A stretch of 64,000 nt of DNA from Paramagnetospirillum kuznetsovii (GTDB lineage Bacteria; Pseudomonadota; Alphaproteobacteria; Rhodospirillales; Magnetospirillaceae). The DNA lies in NCBI RefSeq assembly GCF_003284725.1, contig NZ_PGTO01000002.1, positions 1 to 64,000 of the forward strand, written 5' to 3'. The notes under the pieces are model-generated. The model was not told where the DNA came from. It ran no database searches and worked only from the letters and a program-made list of their open reading frames with translations. Within the stretch, counting starts at the first letter, position 1. Each line of letters opens with the position of its first letter. Positions 27,652 to 36,300 of this stretch are shown here, one piece after another. The position numbers and the translations under genes are program-made.

Positions 27652-28263
27652 GTGACCGTTTTCTATCATCAGAACGATCTCCCCGCCGATGTGGACCTTG
27701 GCTCCGTCATCGCCATCGATTCCGAGACCATGGGTCTTAAGATCCATCGCGACCGGCTGTGCGTGATCCAGCTGTCGTCGGGCGACGGCAACGCCCATGT
27801 GGTGCACTACCCCGAGCCCAAGTGGCACTCGCCCAATCTGGTGCGTCAGCTCTCCGATCCCAAGCGGGTCAAGCTGTTCCACTTCGCCCGCTTCGATCTC
27901 GCCATGATCCGCCATCACCTGGGGGTGCGCTGCGCCCCGGTGTTCTGCACCAAGATCGCCTCGCGGCTGACCCGGACCAATACCGATAGCCACAGCCTCA
28001 AGACCCTGTGCAAGGAATATCTGGGGGTCGATCTGTCCAAGCTGCAGCAAAGCTCCGACTGGGGCGCGCCCGTGCTGAATCAGGACCAACTGGCCTATGC
28101 CGCCTCGGACGTTCTGTATCTGCACCAGTTGAAGGCCAAGTTCGACGAACTGCTGGACCGCGACGGCCGCCGCGCCCTGGCGGAAGCCTGCTTCAACTTC
28201 CTGCCCGACCGCGCCGAACTGGACATCGCGGGCTGGCCGGAAGAAGACATCTTCTCCCACTAA
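27652..28263 (+). CDS. RNase D-like 3'-5' exonuclease
   Basis: A 203-residue single DEDDy exonuclease domain without the HRDC domains of full RNase D. Active-site residues are D and E in AIDSETMGL, D in HFARFDLAMI, and Y and D in YAASDVLYLHQL. It begins with GTG, with AAGGAG about 9 bases upstream. Short RNase D-like proteins in alphaproteobacteria are believed to trim structured RNAs. It follows tRNA-Leu by 86 bases. Confidence 0.88.
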   Translation: MTVFYHQNDLPADVDLGSVIAIDSETMGLKIHRDRLCVIQLSSGDGNAHVVHYPEPKWHSPNLVRQLSDPKRVKLFHFARFDLAMIRHHLGVRCAPVFCTKIASRLTRTNTDSHSLKTLCKEYLGVDLSKLQQSSDWGAPVLNQDQLAYAASDVLYLHQLKAKFDELLDRDGRRALAEACFNFLPDRAELDIAGWPEEDIFSH

Positions 28264-28269
28264 GTTTTG

Positions 28270-28376
28270 TCCGTCATTCCCGCGAAGGCGGGAATCCATG
28301 TGTCGCTAGGTTCGGTTTCCGGCCCACAAATCTCATCTTGCCAACCATGGATCCCCGCTTTCGCGGGGATGATGAT
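28270..28376. repeat. Pair of palindromes of the CCGCGAA-GGCGGGAATCCA type
   Basis: GTCATTCCCGCGAAGGCGGGAATCCA-like sequence at 28272-28298 and its inverted relative ATGGATCCCCGCTTTCGCGGGGATGA near 28345-28372 flank about 45 bases of unique sequence. It is a common proteobacterial intergenic repeat with the arrangement of a small miniature inverted-repeat element. It separates the exonuclease gene from the hldD operon. Confidence 0.65.
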
Positions 28377-28458
28377 GGCAATAGGTTGCCCACCCCTCCT
28401 TGCGGCTTGGCTTCGGGCGGCCTATAACCGACGCGGTTCACACCTCTCGGAGAGTGAG

Positions 28459-29445
28459 ATGATCCTCGTCACCGGCGGCGCCGGCTTCATCGGGTCCAAT
28501 ATCCTCGCAGCCCTGGAAGATCGCGGCGTCGGCAAGCTGGTGGTCTGCGACCGGCTGCGCAGCGGCACCAAATGGCGCAATATCGCCAAGCGCGAACTGG
28601 CCGACGTGGTCCATCCCGAGCAGATCTTCCAGTTCCTGGAAGCCAATCACAAGCGCATGGAAGTGGTCATCCACATGGGCGCCATCTCGGCCACCACCGA
28701 GACCGACGCCGACAAGATCCTGACCAACAATTTCGCGCTGTCCCAGGCGCTGTGGAAGTGGTGCGCCATGCACAATGTGCGCTTCATCTACGCGTCCTCG
28801 GCCGCCACCTATGGCGACGGCGCCCAAGGGTTCGACGACGATGCCTCGGTCAAGCATCTGGCCAAGCTGCATCCGCTCAACGCCTATGGCTGGTCCAAGC
28901 ATCTGTTCGACCGCCGGGTGGCGCGCAAGGTCACGGCGGGCTCGCGCACGCCGCCGCAATGGGCGGGGCTCAAATTCTTCAACGTCTACGGCCCCAACGA
29001 GTACCACAAGGGCAGCCAGCAAAGCGTGGTGGCCCAGGTCTATCCCCATGCCGAGAAGAACGCCGCCTATCAGCTGTTCAAGTCGCACAATCCCAAATAC
29101 GCCGATGGCGGCCAGTTGCGCGATTTCATCTGGGTCGGCGACGTGGTCGACGTGGTGATGTGGCTGCTGGAAAATCCCAAGGTCAGCGGGTTGTTCAACG
29201 TGGGCACCGGCCAGGCGCGGTCCTTCCTCGATCTGGCGAATGCGGTCTATCGGGCGGTGGGACGCGAGCCGCAGATCAAGTTCCGCGACACCCCCATCGA
29301 GATCCGCGACAAGTACCAGTACTTCACCCAGGCCAGGATGGAGCGTCTGCGCGAGGCGGGTTATTCCAAGCCCTTCACCAGCCTGGAGGAGGGCGTCGAG
29401 GATTATGTGAAGCGCTTCCTCGCCGCCGCCGATCAGTATCGCTGA
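28459..29445 (+). CDS. hldD: ADP-L-glycero-D-manno-heptose 6-epimerase
   Basis: A 328-residue extended short-chain dehydrogenase that makes the ADP-L-glycero-D-manno-heptose used for the LPS inner core. The NADP-binding motif is VTGGAGFIGSNI; HMGAISATTETD, YASSAATYG and the catalytic Tyr-x3-Lys in YGWSKHLFD follow, with FNVYGPNEYHKG characteristic of HldD. The ATG at 28459 follows GAGAGTGAG. It opens the hldD-lgt-midA-pgeF operon, whose genes overlap or abut; the stop TGA shares its A with the lgt ATG. Confidence 0.95.
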   Translation: MILVTGGAGFIGSNILAALEDRGVGKLVVCDRLRSGTKWRNIAKRELADVVHPEQIFQFLEANHKRMEVVIHMGAISATTETDADKILTNNFALSQALWKWCAMHNVRFIYASSAATYGDGAQGFDDDASVKHLAKLHPLNAYGWSKHLFDRRVARKVTAGSRTPPQWAGLKFFNVYGPNEYHKGSQQSVVAQVYPHAEKNAAYQLFKSHNPKYADGGQLRDFIWVGDVVDVVMWLLENPKVSGLFNVGTGQARSFLDLANAVYRAVGREPQIKFRDTPIEIRDKYQYFTQARMERLREAGYSKPFTSLEEGVEDYVKRFLAAADQYR

Positions 29446-30248
29446 TGCTGACCTTCCCCCAGATCGACCCCATCGCCGTGCAACTGGGGCCGTTCGGCAT
29501 CCGGTGGTACGCCCTGGCCTATATCACCGGCCTGATGATGGGCTGGCGCGTCGTCAAGTTCCTGGTGGCGCGGCCGCCCTTCGCCATGAGCCAGGAACAG
29601 GTGGACGACTTCCTGGTCTGGGCCACCATGGGTGTGGTCCTCGGCGGGCGCCTGGGCTATGTCATCTTCTACAAGCCGCTGCATTATCTGGCCAATCCGC
29701 TGGAAATCCCCATGCTGTGGCAAGGCGGCATGTCGTTCCACGGCGGGGCGCTGGGGGTGATTTTCGCCATCATCCTGTATTCCAGGATGCGGGGGCGGAA
29801 TCTGTTCCAGGTGGGCGACGTCATCTGCTGCGTGGTGCCCATCGGCCTGTTCTTCGGCCGCATCGCCAATTTCATCAATGGCGAGCTGTTCGGCCGCATC
29901 GCCCTCGATGCCACCCTGGCCATGGTCTTTCCCCATGGCGGTCCGTTTCCGCGCCATCCCAGCCAGTTGTACGAGGCCGGGCTGGAAGGCGCCGCCCTGT
30001 TCACCGTCATGATGCTGCTGTGGCGCTTTACCGATATCCGCAACCGCTTCGGCGCCCTGTCGGGGGTGTTCCTGGCCGGTTACGGGCTGGCCCGCATTGT
30101 CTGCGAATTCTTCCGTCAGCCCGACGCCCATCTGGGATTCCTGTGGGGTGGCGCCACCATGGGCCAATTGCTGTCCATGCCGCAGGTGGTGGTCGGACTG
30201 GTGATGCTGGCTTGGGCGTGGCGGCGCAACGCGCCCAAGGCTGAATAA
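29445..30248 (+). CDS. lgt: Prolipoprotein diacylglyceryl transferase
   Basis: A 267-residue inner-membrane enzyme that adds diacylglycerol to the lipobox cysteine of prolipoproteins. The signature GRIANFINGELFGR is present, along with HGGALGV and HPSQLYEAGLEG, and the expected seven or so membrane helices. Its ATG overlaps the hldD stop and its stop overlaps the next ATG (TAATG). Several lipoproteins in the window are likely substrates. Confidence 0.96.
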   Translation: MLTFPQIDPIAVQLGPFGIRWYALAYITGLMMGWRVVKFLVARPPFAMSQEQVDDFLVWATMGVVLGGRLGYVIFYKPLHYLANPLEIPMLWQGGMSFHGGALGVIFAIILYSRMRGRNLFQVGDVICCVVPIGLFFGRIANFINGELFGRIALDATLAMVFPHGGPFPRHPSQLYEAGLEGAALFTVMMLLWRFTDIRNRFGALSGVFLAGYGLARIVCEFFRQPDAHLGFLWGGATMGQLLSMPQVVVGLVMLAWAWRRNAPKAE

Positions 30249-31360
30249 TGGCCCTGGCCGAGATCCTGGCCGAGCGCATCCGTGCCGACGGCCCGATCCC
30301 GGTGTCGGACTTCATGGCCCAGGCGCTGGGCCATCCCCAGCACGGCTACTACATGCACCGCGACCCGTTCGGGACCGGCGGCGATTTCACCACGGCGCCC
30401 GAGATCAGCCAGATGTTCGGCGAATTGATCGGGTTGTGGTGCGCCATCGTCTGGCAAGGCATGGGCTCGCCGTCGAGGGTGGTGCTGGCCGAGATCGGGC
30501 CGGGACGCGGCACCCTGATGGCCGATCTGCTGCGCGCCGCGCGCACGTTGCCCGCCTTCGCCTCGGCGGTGGAGACTTGGCTGGTGGAGACCAGCCCGGC
30601 TCTTCGCAATCGCCAGGCCCAGACCCTGGCGGCGGAAAAGGTCCAATGGGTCGAACGCTTCGAGCAATTGCCCGACGGGCCGCTGCTGCTGGTGGCCAAC
30701 GAATTGTTCGACGCCCTGCCCATCCGCCAGTTGGAGAAACAGGCGGGGGTGTGGCGCGAACGGCTGGTGGGCTTGGACAAGGGCGGTAAATTCGTCTTTC
30801 GGCTCGGCGATGCGGTGGACTCTCCCCAGGTTGCCCCCGCCCCCCAGGTTGCCCCCGCCCCCCAGGTTGCCCCCGCCCCCCAGGTTGCCCCTGACGGCGC
30901 GGTGGCGGAGATTTGCCAGCCCGGCCGCGACTTGGCCGCCGCCATCGGTCGCCGGGTGGTCAAGGGCGGCGGCGCGGCGCTGATCATCGATTACGGCGCG
31001 CCGGTCAGCGGCACCGGCGACACCTTGCAGGCGGTCAAGGGACATGCCTATCACCCGGCCCTGGCCGATCCCGGACAAGTGGACCTGACCGCCCATGTGG
31101 ATTTCCAGGCCCTGGCCGAAGCGGCGACGGCGGCGGGCGCCAAGGTGCATGGGCCGGTCTCCCAGGGGCGCTTCCTGCTGCGGCTGGGGATCGAGGAACG
31201 AACCGTCATGCTGATGCGCCATGCGAATCCGGAACAGGCGGCCGACATGGCGGGTCGCGCGCGGCGCTTGATCGATCCCGCCGAAATGGGCACCCTGTTC
31301 CAGGTACTCGCCCTGGCGAATCCGCTTCTTTCCCTGCCTCCCGGTCTGGATCCAGCATGA
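30248..31360 (+). CDS. MidA/NDUFAF7-family SAM-dependent methyltransferase
   Basis: A 370-residue protein of the DUF185 family, whose mitochondrial member NDUFAF7 methylates an arginine of a complex I subunit. Family hallmarks: YYMHRDPFGTGGDFTTAPEISQMFGELIG near residue 40, EIGPGRGTLMADLLRAA, and LLVANELFDALPIRQ. A Pro/Ala/Gln/Val insert (about residues 193-215) is encoded by an 18-base tandem repeat. The TAATG overlap with lgt and the ATGA overlap with pgeF show tight operon packing. Confidence 0.9.
   Translation: MALAEILAERIRADGPIPVSDFMAQALGHPQHGYYMHRDPFGTGGDFTTAPEISQMFGELIGLWCAIVWQGMGSPSRVVLAEIGPGRGTLMADLLRAARTLPAFASAVETWLVETSPALRNRQAQTLAAEKVQWVERFEQLPDGPLLLVANELFDALPIRQLEKQAGVWRERLVGLDKGGKFVFRLGDAVDSPQVAPAPQVAPAPQVAPAPQVAPDGAVAEICQPGRDLAAAIGRRVVKGGGAALIIDYGAPVSGTGDTLQAVKGHAYHPALADPGQVDLTAHVDFQALAEAATAAGAKVHGPVSQGRFLLRLGIEERTVMLMRHANPEQAADMAGRARRLIDPAEMGTLFQVLALANPLLSLPPGLDPA
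30827..30892 (+). repeat. In-frame 18-base tandem repeat
   Basis: About 3.6 near-perfect copies of GTTGCCCCCGCCCCCCAG encode a repeated VAPAPQ unit within the MidA-family protein. The copies are almost identical, so the array is likely recent and prone to copy-number change. Because 18 is a multiple of three, changes keep the reading frame. Confidence 0.85.
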
Positions 31361-32124
31361 TCACCCTGTCGGCCTTGAATGATTTCACGCGTATCCGCCA
31401 CGGGTTCTTCACCCGCGAGGGCGGCGTGTCCGAGGGGATATACGCCTCGCTCAACTGCGGGGCGGGCTCCAAGGATGATCCCAAGGCGGTGGTGGAGAAT
31501 CGTCGCCGCGCCATGGCTCTGCTGGACCTGCCGGTCGAGGCGCTCTGCACCGTCTACCAGACCCATAGCAGCGACGTGGTGGTGGTGACGGAGCCTTTGG
31601 CGGCGGGGCAGCCTGCCCGCGCCGATGCCATGGTGACCAACCGGCCGGGCATCGCGCTGGGCATCCTGACCGCCGATTGCGCGCCGGTGCTGCTGGCCGA
31701 TGGCAAGGCGGGCATCGTCGGTGCCGCCCATGCCGGGTGGAAGGGCGCCCTGGGCGGCGTGCTGGACAACACGGTCAAGGCCATGGTGGCGCTGGGCGCC
31801 AAGCCCGCCAATATCGTCGCCGCCATGGGGCCGTGCATCGGCCATCGCTCCTATGAGGTGGGGCCGGAATTCCCGGCGCCCTTCCTGGCCGAGGATAAGG
31901 CCAATCTGGACTTCTTCGCCCCGTCGCCCCGCGAGCGTCACGCCCTGTTCGACCTGCCCGGTTACATTTCGCGCAAGCTGGCGGGGCTGGGGGTGATCGA
32001 GGTCACCCGCGTGCCCGCCGACACCTTGCGCGACGGCTCCCGCTTCTTCAGCTACCGCCGGGCGACCCTGAACGGAGAGCCGGACTACGGTCGCCAATTG
32101 TCGGCCATCGTCCTTGAACGATGA
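31357..32124 (+). CDS. pgeF: PgeF-like polyphenol oxidase/purine nucleosidase-type protein
   Basis: A 255-residue member of the YfiH/laccase-domain family, linked to peptidoglycan editing and to purine nucleoside cleavage. Metal ligands are visible: His in VYQTHSSDV, Cys in TADCAPVLLAD, and His in AAHAGWKGALGG, then GPCIGHRSYEVG. The N-terminal RHGFFTREGGVSEG is typical. The start overlaps the stop of the methyltransferase gene (ATGA). Confidence 0.92.
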   Translation: MITLSALNDFTRIRHGFFTREGGVSEGIYASLNCGAGSKDDPKAVVENRRRAMALLDLPVEALCTVYQTHSSDVVVVTEPLAAGQPARADAMVTNRPGIALGILTADCAPVLLADGKAGIVGAAHAGWKGALGGVLDNTVKAMVALGAKPANIVAAMGPCIGHRSYEVGPEFPAPFLAEDKANLDFFAPSPRERHALFDLPGYISRKLAGLGVIEVTRVPADTLRDGSRFFSYRRATLNGEPDYGRQLSAIVLER

Positions 32125-32138
32125 TTGGGCGCGTTAAC

Positions 32139-32202
32139 GGCGGGCGGGACGCCCGCGCTCCACGCATGGCGCGAATCTGGGAGCGCGGGCGTCTCGCCCG
32201 CC
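32139..32202. repeat. Dispersed palindromic repeat, family A copy 2
   Basis: GGCGGGCGGGACGCCCGCGC and GCGCGGGCGTCTCGCCCGCC form long inverted arms around about 20 bases. It lies immediately after pgeF and its open frame joins the lipoprotein gene that follows. Confidence 0.8.
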
Positions 32203-32213
32203 CCCTCGTCGCC

Positions 32214-33020
32214 ATGGTGGCGGCATTCTTTCTGCTGACCGCCTGCGGCGACATTCCGCAGCCGTTTCGCCATGAAGGCTTGAACCATGCCGTCGCCCCC
32301 TCGGCGGGGCGGGGCATCGTGGTGCGGCCGCTGGACGATTCGGCGCGGTCCGTCCAATTGGCCGAAGCGGTGGTGCGCAAGCTGCTGGAGGTGGAAATTC
32401 CCGCCTCCACCCGGCCGGTGGTGGCCGGTGCCTGGGTGATCGCCGCCCAGGCTGAACCCGGCCCCACCGCCACCGCCCTTCACTGGACGCTGACCCGATC
32501 GGACGGCGAGGAATTGGGGGGCGTGGACCAATCCATCCCCGCCGGGCCCTGGGGGCGGGCGACACCCCGGACTCTCGATCTCATCGCCGCCGAGGTGGTG
32601 GACAAGCTGTCGGGCGCGCTGACCGGCGGAGCCATGGGCAAGGCCGAGGCCGCTCCGGTGACGGCTGGCCCCACGGTCCAACTGCTGGCCTTGGGCGGCT
32701 TGCCGGGAGACGGCGACAAGGCGCTGTGGGCCGCCATGCGCAGGATGCTGGACTCCGGCGGGCTGAGGCTTGTGGAGGGTGAGGCGGACTTTCGGGTGCG
32801 CGGCCAGGTGACCGTTTCCCCCGGCACGCCGGGCGAGGAGATTCTGGCAGTGGCCTGGACGGTGATGGGCCGGGATGGTCAAGCGCTGGGGACCGCCGCC
32901 CAGCAAGGCGGTGTTCCCAAGGGGCGCCTGTCGGGCGCTTGGGGGGGGCTTGCCTCCGACATCGCGGCGGGGGGCGCGGATGGCGTGATGGAGATCATTC
33001 GCGCCGCATTCGGCAAATGA
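32214..33020 (+). CDS. Predicted lipoprotein of unknown function
   Basis: A 268-residue protein when started at [15 protein letters not shown], which gives a short lipoprotein signal with lipobox LLTAC. The mature protein has two similar halves, each with helix and strand segments ([10 protein letters not shown] to [26 protein letters not shown] to the end). No family recognised. An in-frame ATG at 32121 overlaps the pgeF stop (ATGA), but it would read through the family A repeat and add 31 Arg-rich residues. No clear ribosome site precedes 32214, so the start is uncertain. Confidence 0.65.
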   Translation: MVAAFFLLTACGDIPQPFRHEGLNHAVAPSAGRGIVVRPLDDSARSVQLAEAVVRKLLEVEIPASTRPVVAGAWVIAAQAEPGPTATALHWTLTRSDGEELGGVDQSIPAGPWGRATPRTLDLIAAEVVDKLSGALTGGAMGKAEAAPVTAGPTVQLLALGGLPGDGDKALWAAMRRMLDSGGLRLVEGEADFRVRGQVTVSPGTPGEEILAVAWTVMGRDGQALGTAAQQGGVPKGRLSGAWGGLASDIAAGGADGVMEIIRAAFGK

Positions 33021-33044
33021 AATCTTTTTTACAAGGCAAGCCCG

Positions 33045-33074
33045 TTTACAGAAGAGGGTTCCGACTGGTATACG
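33045..33074 (+). promoter_or_regulatory. Candidate sigma70 promoter of prs
   Basis: TTTACA (33045-33050) and TATACG (33069-33074) are separated by 18 bases, 53 bases before the prs ATG. An AT-rich stretch lies upstream. Confidence 0.5.
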
Positions 33075-33126
33075 GGTGCCGATTTTTCGGAGCGCTTCGG
33101 CGCGTGCCAACCCGGTGGCGTCAACC

Positions 33127-34059
33127 ATGAAAATCCTTGCCTGCAACAGCAATCGGCCCCTCGCGGAAGCGATCGCTGAATACCTCACCATGTCCATCAC
33201 CAAGGCGGTCATCCGCCGGTTCTCGGACATGGAGGTGTTCGTCGAGATCCACGAGAACGTCCGTGGCGAGGATGTCTTCGTCATCCAATCCACCTGCTAT
33301 CCCGCCAACGACAATCTGATGGAACTGCTGGTGACGCTGGACGCGCTGCGTCGCGGCTCGGCCCGGCGCATCACGGCGGTGATCCCCTATTTCGGCTATG
33401 CCCGCCAGGATCGCAAGTCCAGCCCGCGCTCGCCCATCTCGGCCAAGCTGGTCGCCAATCTGATCACCACCGCAGGCGCCGACCGGGTGGTGACGCTGGA
33501 CCTCCATTCCGGCCAGATCCAGGGCTTCTTCGATATTCCGCTGGATAATCTCTATGCCGCCCCGGTGTTCACCAACGACATCCGCGCCCGCTATCAGGGC
33601 GACGACGTCATGGTGGTTTCGCCCGATGTGGGCGGCGTGGTTCGCGCCCGCGCCATCGCGCGCCGCATCGATGCCGATCTGGCCATCATCGACAAGCGCC
33701 GCGAAAAGGCGGGCGTGTCCGAGGTCATGAACATCATCGGCGACGTCCGCGGTCGGCGCTGCATCATGGTCGACGACATCGTCGATTCCGCTGGAACGCT
33801 CTGCAATGCGGCCGAGGCCCTGATGAAGGCCGGCGCCGTCTCGGTGGCGGCGTTCGTGACCCACGGCGTCCTGTCGGGCGGCGCGGTCGCCCGCGTCACC
33901 GCTTCGCCCCTGGAGGAATTGGTGATCACCGATTCCATTCCGGCCACCGAGGCGGTGAAACTGGCCCACAATATCCGCCAGGTCACCATCGCGCCGCTGA
34001 TGGCGGAATCCATCCAGCGCATCAGCGAGGAACGTTCGGTTTCCAGCCTGTTCGATTGA
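33127..34059 (+). CDS. prs: Ribose-phosphate pyrophosphokinase
   Basis: A 310-residue enzyme making PRPP from ribose-5-phosphate and ATP. Signatures include [51 protein letters not shown] and the PRPP-binding loop [17 protein letters not shown]. Start at MKILACNSN. It appears to be transcribed from its own promoter after the hldD operon. Confidence 0.97.
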   Translation: MKILACNSNRPLAEAIAEYLTMSITKAVIRRFSDMEVFVEIHENVRGEDVFVIQSTCYPANDNLMELLVTLDALRRGSARRITAVIPYFGYARQDRKSSPRSPISAKLVANLITTAGADRVVTLDLHSGQIQGFFDIPLDNLYAAPVFTNDIRARYQGDDVMVVSPDVGGVVRARAIARRIDADLAIIDKRREKAGVSEVMNIIGDVRGRRCIMVDDIVDSAGTLCNAAEALMKAGAVSVAAFVTHGVLSGGAVARVTASPLEELVITDSIPATEAVKLAHNIRQVTIAPLMAESIQRISEERSVSSLFD

Positions 34060-34081
34060 ACGGCGGACACGGACACGAAAT

Positions 34082-34106
34082 CTTTATGTTGCAATGCAGC
34101 ATAAAG
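34082..34106. terminator. Hairpin after prs
   Basis: CTTTATGTTGC and GCAGCATAAAG form an 11-bp stem with one G-T pair around AAT. It lies 22 bases after the prs stop. No U-run follows, so it could be a weak terminator or an operator for the next gene. Confidence 0.4.
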
Positions 34107-34146
34107 CTCCTATGTCTTGGGCATGGCTCCAACCAGGAGGTCCGCC

Positions 34147-34725
34147 ATGCTGGTCCGTAAGCTTTATGCGCACGAACGATCGCTCTATGCCGACCATCTG
34201 AAGCGGTTGCCGGACAATGACCGGCGGCTGCGGTTCGCCAGCGCCGCCGTCTCGGAAACCTGGATCGACCGCTATGTGGACGGCATCAGGGACGATGATC
34301 TTATTCTCGCCGCCGTCGAATCCGACAAGGTGGTGGGAGCCGTCCATGTGGCCGTCAACGGCGCCGTGGCCGAAATCGGCATCAGCGTCGATGCCGACCA
34401 CCGTGCCACGGGCATGGGCTCGGAACTGCTGACCCAGGCGGTGGCCTTCGCCCGCAACCGCCGGGCCGAGAAGCTTTATACCCTGTGCCTGTCGGAAAAC
34501 CGGTCCATGGTGGCGCTGGCCAAGCGCAGCGGCATGGAACTGCATTGCGATTCGGGCGAGGCCGAGGCCTTTCTCGACCTGCCGCCGCCCGATCCGCTGA
34601 CGGTCTCGCAAGAGGTTCAGACCGGCCTGTTCGCCATGTTCCACAGTTGGGCGGAAATGGTCGATGCCTATGGCGAGGCCGTGGTGAACGGCCTGCTGCC
34701 CAAGGATCAGGTGTCCAAGGGATAG
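34147..34725 (+). CDS. GNAT-family N-acetyltransferase
   Basis: A 192-residue protein with a GNAT core: LRFASAAVSETWIDRYVDGI, the strand VVGAVHVAVNGAVAEIGISVDADHRATGMGSELL (acetyl-CoA loop in RATGMGSELL), and AEKLYTLCLSENRSMVALAKRSGM. The start follows AGGAGG by 5 bases. The C-terminal ~45 residues extend beyond the domain. Its substrate is unknown. The 3' end overlaps the diguanylate cyclase gene tail to tail by 19 bases. Confidence 0.88.
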   Translation: MLVRKLYAHERSLYADHLKRLPDNDRRLRFASAAVSETWIDRYVDGIRDDDLILAAVESDKVVGAVHVAVNGAVAEIGISVDADHRATGMGSELLTQAVAFARNRRAEKLYTLCLSENRSMVALAKRSGMELHCDSGEAEAFLDLPPPDPLTVSQEVQTGLFAMFHSWAEMVDAYGEAVVNGLLPKDQVSKG

Positions 34726-35981
34726 ACCAGCCGTTCCGGAATCTGGTGAAAGGCGAAGTTGTTCTTGCCCGCGCCCTTGACCGTGTACATGGCGCGGTCG
34801 GCCAGGCGGATCAGCATGGCGGCGTCGTCGGCGTCATCGGGGAACATGGCGATCCCGATACTGGCCTGGACATTGGCCTGATGCCCGTCGAGATCAAAGG
34901 TCTCGGCCAGCCGATTGACCATCTTCGAGGCCACCAGGGCGACTTCGTCGCGGCCTTCGATATCATGCAGGATGACGATGAATTCGTCGCCCGACAGCCG
35001 CGCCACCGTGTCCGATGAGCGCACCGCCAACAAAAGTCGGGTCGCCGTGGCCTGCAAGAGCAGGTCGCCGACGGCGTGGCCAAAGCTGTCGTTGATGGCC
35101 TTGAACCCGTCCAGATCGATGAACATCAGGGCGAAGCGGGTGCGGTCGCGCCGCGCCGCCTTGACCGCTTGGCCCAGGCGGTCAAGGAACAGCGAGCGGT
35201 TGGGAAGACCGGTCAGGGCGTCGAAATTGGCCTGACGCCAGACCTTTTCCTCATCTTCCTTGCGCGCCGTGATATCGGAAAACACCCCCAGGATATGGGA
35301 AACGTTGCCCGTGGCGTCGCGCACGGTGGCGATGGACAGCCACTCGATGAAAACCTCGCCGGTCTGCCGACGATTCCACACCTCGCCTTGCCACTGGCCG
35401 TTATCGAGCAGCGAGCGCCACATGTCGCGATAGAAGTCCTGGTCGTGGCGGCCAGACTTCAAGATGCTGGGCTTCTTGCCGACCGCCTCGTCGGGGGAAT
35501 ATCCGGTGATGCGGGTGAAGGCGGTATTGACCGCCTCGATGGTCCCGTCCGCACCGGTGATCATGATGCCTTCGTTGGCGGTCTCGACCACCTTGGCGGC
35601 CAGTTGCAGCCGCTCTTCCGAGGTCTTGCGCTCGGTGATGTCGTAGATCCAGGCCAGATTGACCGGCTCGCCCCCATAGGTGTTCTCGCGGATGGTCAGC
35701 AGCGACCAGAACGGCGTGCCGTCGGCCCGACGGAACTGCACCTCGGCGTGATCGACGCTGCCATGGCGGCGCAGATGCTTGATCACCACCGCGCGCTGAT
35801 CGTCATCCACATAATAGTCGCGGGCCTTGGTCCCCAGCAGCGATTGGCGGGGCACGCCGATCAGTTCGGTGAAGGTGTGATTGGCGAAGACGATGACCCC
35901 GTCCCGGCGCCGCGATATGGATACGCCGATCGGACTGTCTTCGAGAACGCCGGCCAGACCGCTGAGGTCAAGCTCGATCAT
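34707..35981 (-). CDS. PAS-PAS-GGDEF protein, probable diguanylate cyclase
   Basis: A 424-residue cytoplasmic signalling protein with two PAS domains (about 8-130 and 131-255; VFANHTFTELIG, VNTAFTRITGYSPDEAVGK) followed by a GGDEF domain. The active-site loop is RLSGDEF rather than GGDEF; Ser in the first position occurs in active enzymes. A matching substrate helix (FDALTGLPNRSLFLDRL) and the Asp in FIDLDGFKAINDSFGH are intact. No EAL domain. Likely makes c-di-GMP in response to a PAS-sensed signal. Confidence 0.92.
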   Translation of the reverse strand: MIELDLSGLAGVLEDSPIGVSISRRRDGVIVFANHTFTELIGVPRQSLLGTKARDYYVDDDQRAVVIKHLRRHGSVDHAEVQFRRADGTPFWSLLTIRENTYGGEPVNLAWIYDITERKTSEERLQLAAKVVETANEGIMITGADGTIEAVNTAFTRITGYSPDEAVGKKPSILKSGRHDQDFYRDMWRSLLDNGQWQGEVWNRRQTGEVFIEWLSIATVRDATGNVSHILGVFSDITARKEDEEKVWRQANFDALTGLPNRSLFLDRLGQAVKAARRDRTRFALMFIDLDGFKAINDSFGHAVGDLLLQATATRLLLAVRSSDTVARLSGDEFIVILHDIEGRDEVALVASKMVNRLAETFDLDGHQANVQASIGIAMFPDDADDAAMLIRLADRAMYTVKGAGKNNFAFHQIPERLVYPLDT

Positions 35982-36300
35982 GCTGAGCGTCCCGCATGCG
36001 CGAGAGTCATGGTTCCCCCCTTTGCGGCTTATTGCCCGAGCGTCGGCCTCATCCCTCCGACCTTCGGAATACCGCTTCCGTCTGTATACCAGAGGTGGAG
36101 CGTCGGGGGCAATCGCGCCAAAAGTCGGTCGAGGCAACCGTGAATTAGGCACTAAAGCACTCAATGGTAGGCGTCGATGCGGCGGTTATCCCAATGCCCA
36201 GAATTCATTCTTAAAGTGGCAACGTCATAGGGTGGCTGGACCATCCCAAGACATAGGTATAGTGTTTATGGCTCGTCGCAGGCCTGCTGGGGTATGGCCC

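Noticed and set aside
30827-30892. Tandem repeat considered as a CRISPR array
   Set aside because: Units are 18 bases with no spacers, in frame within a gene, and no cas genes are present.
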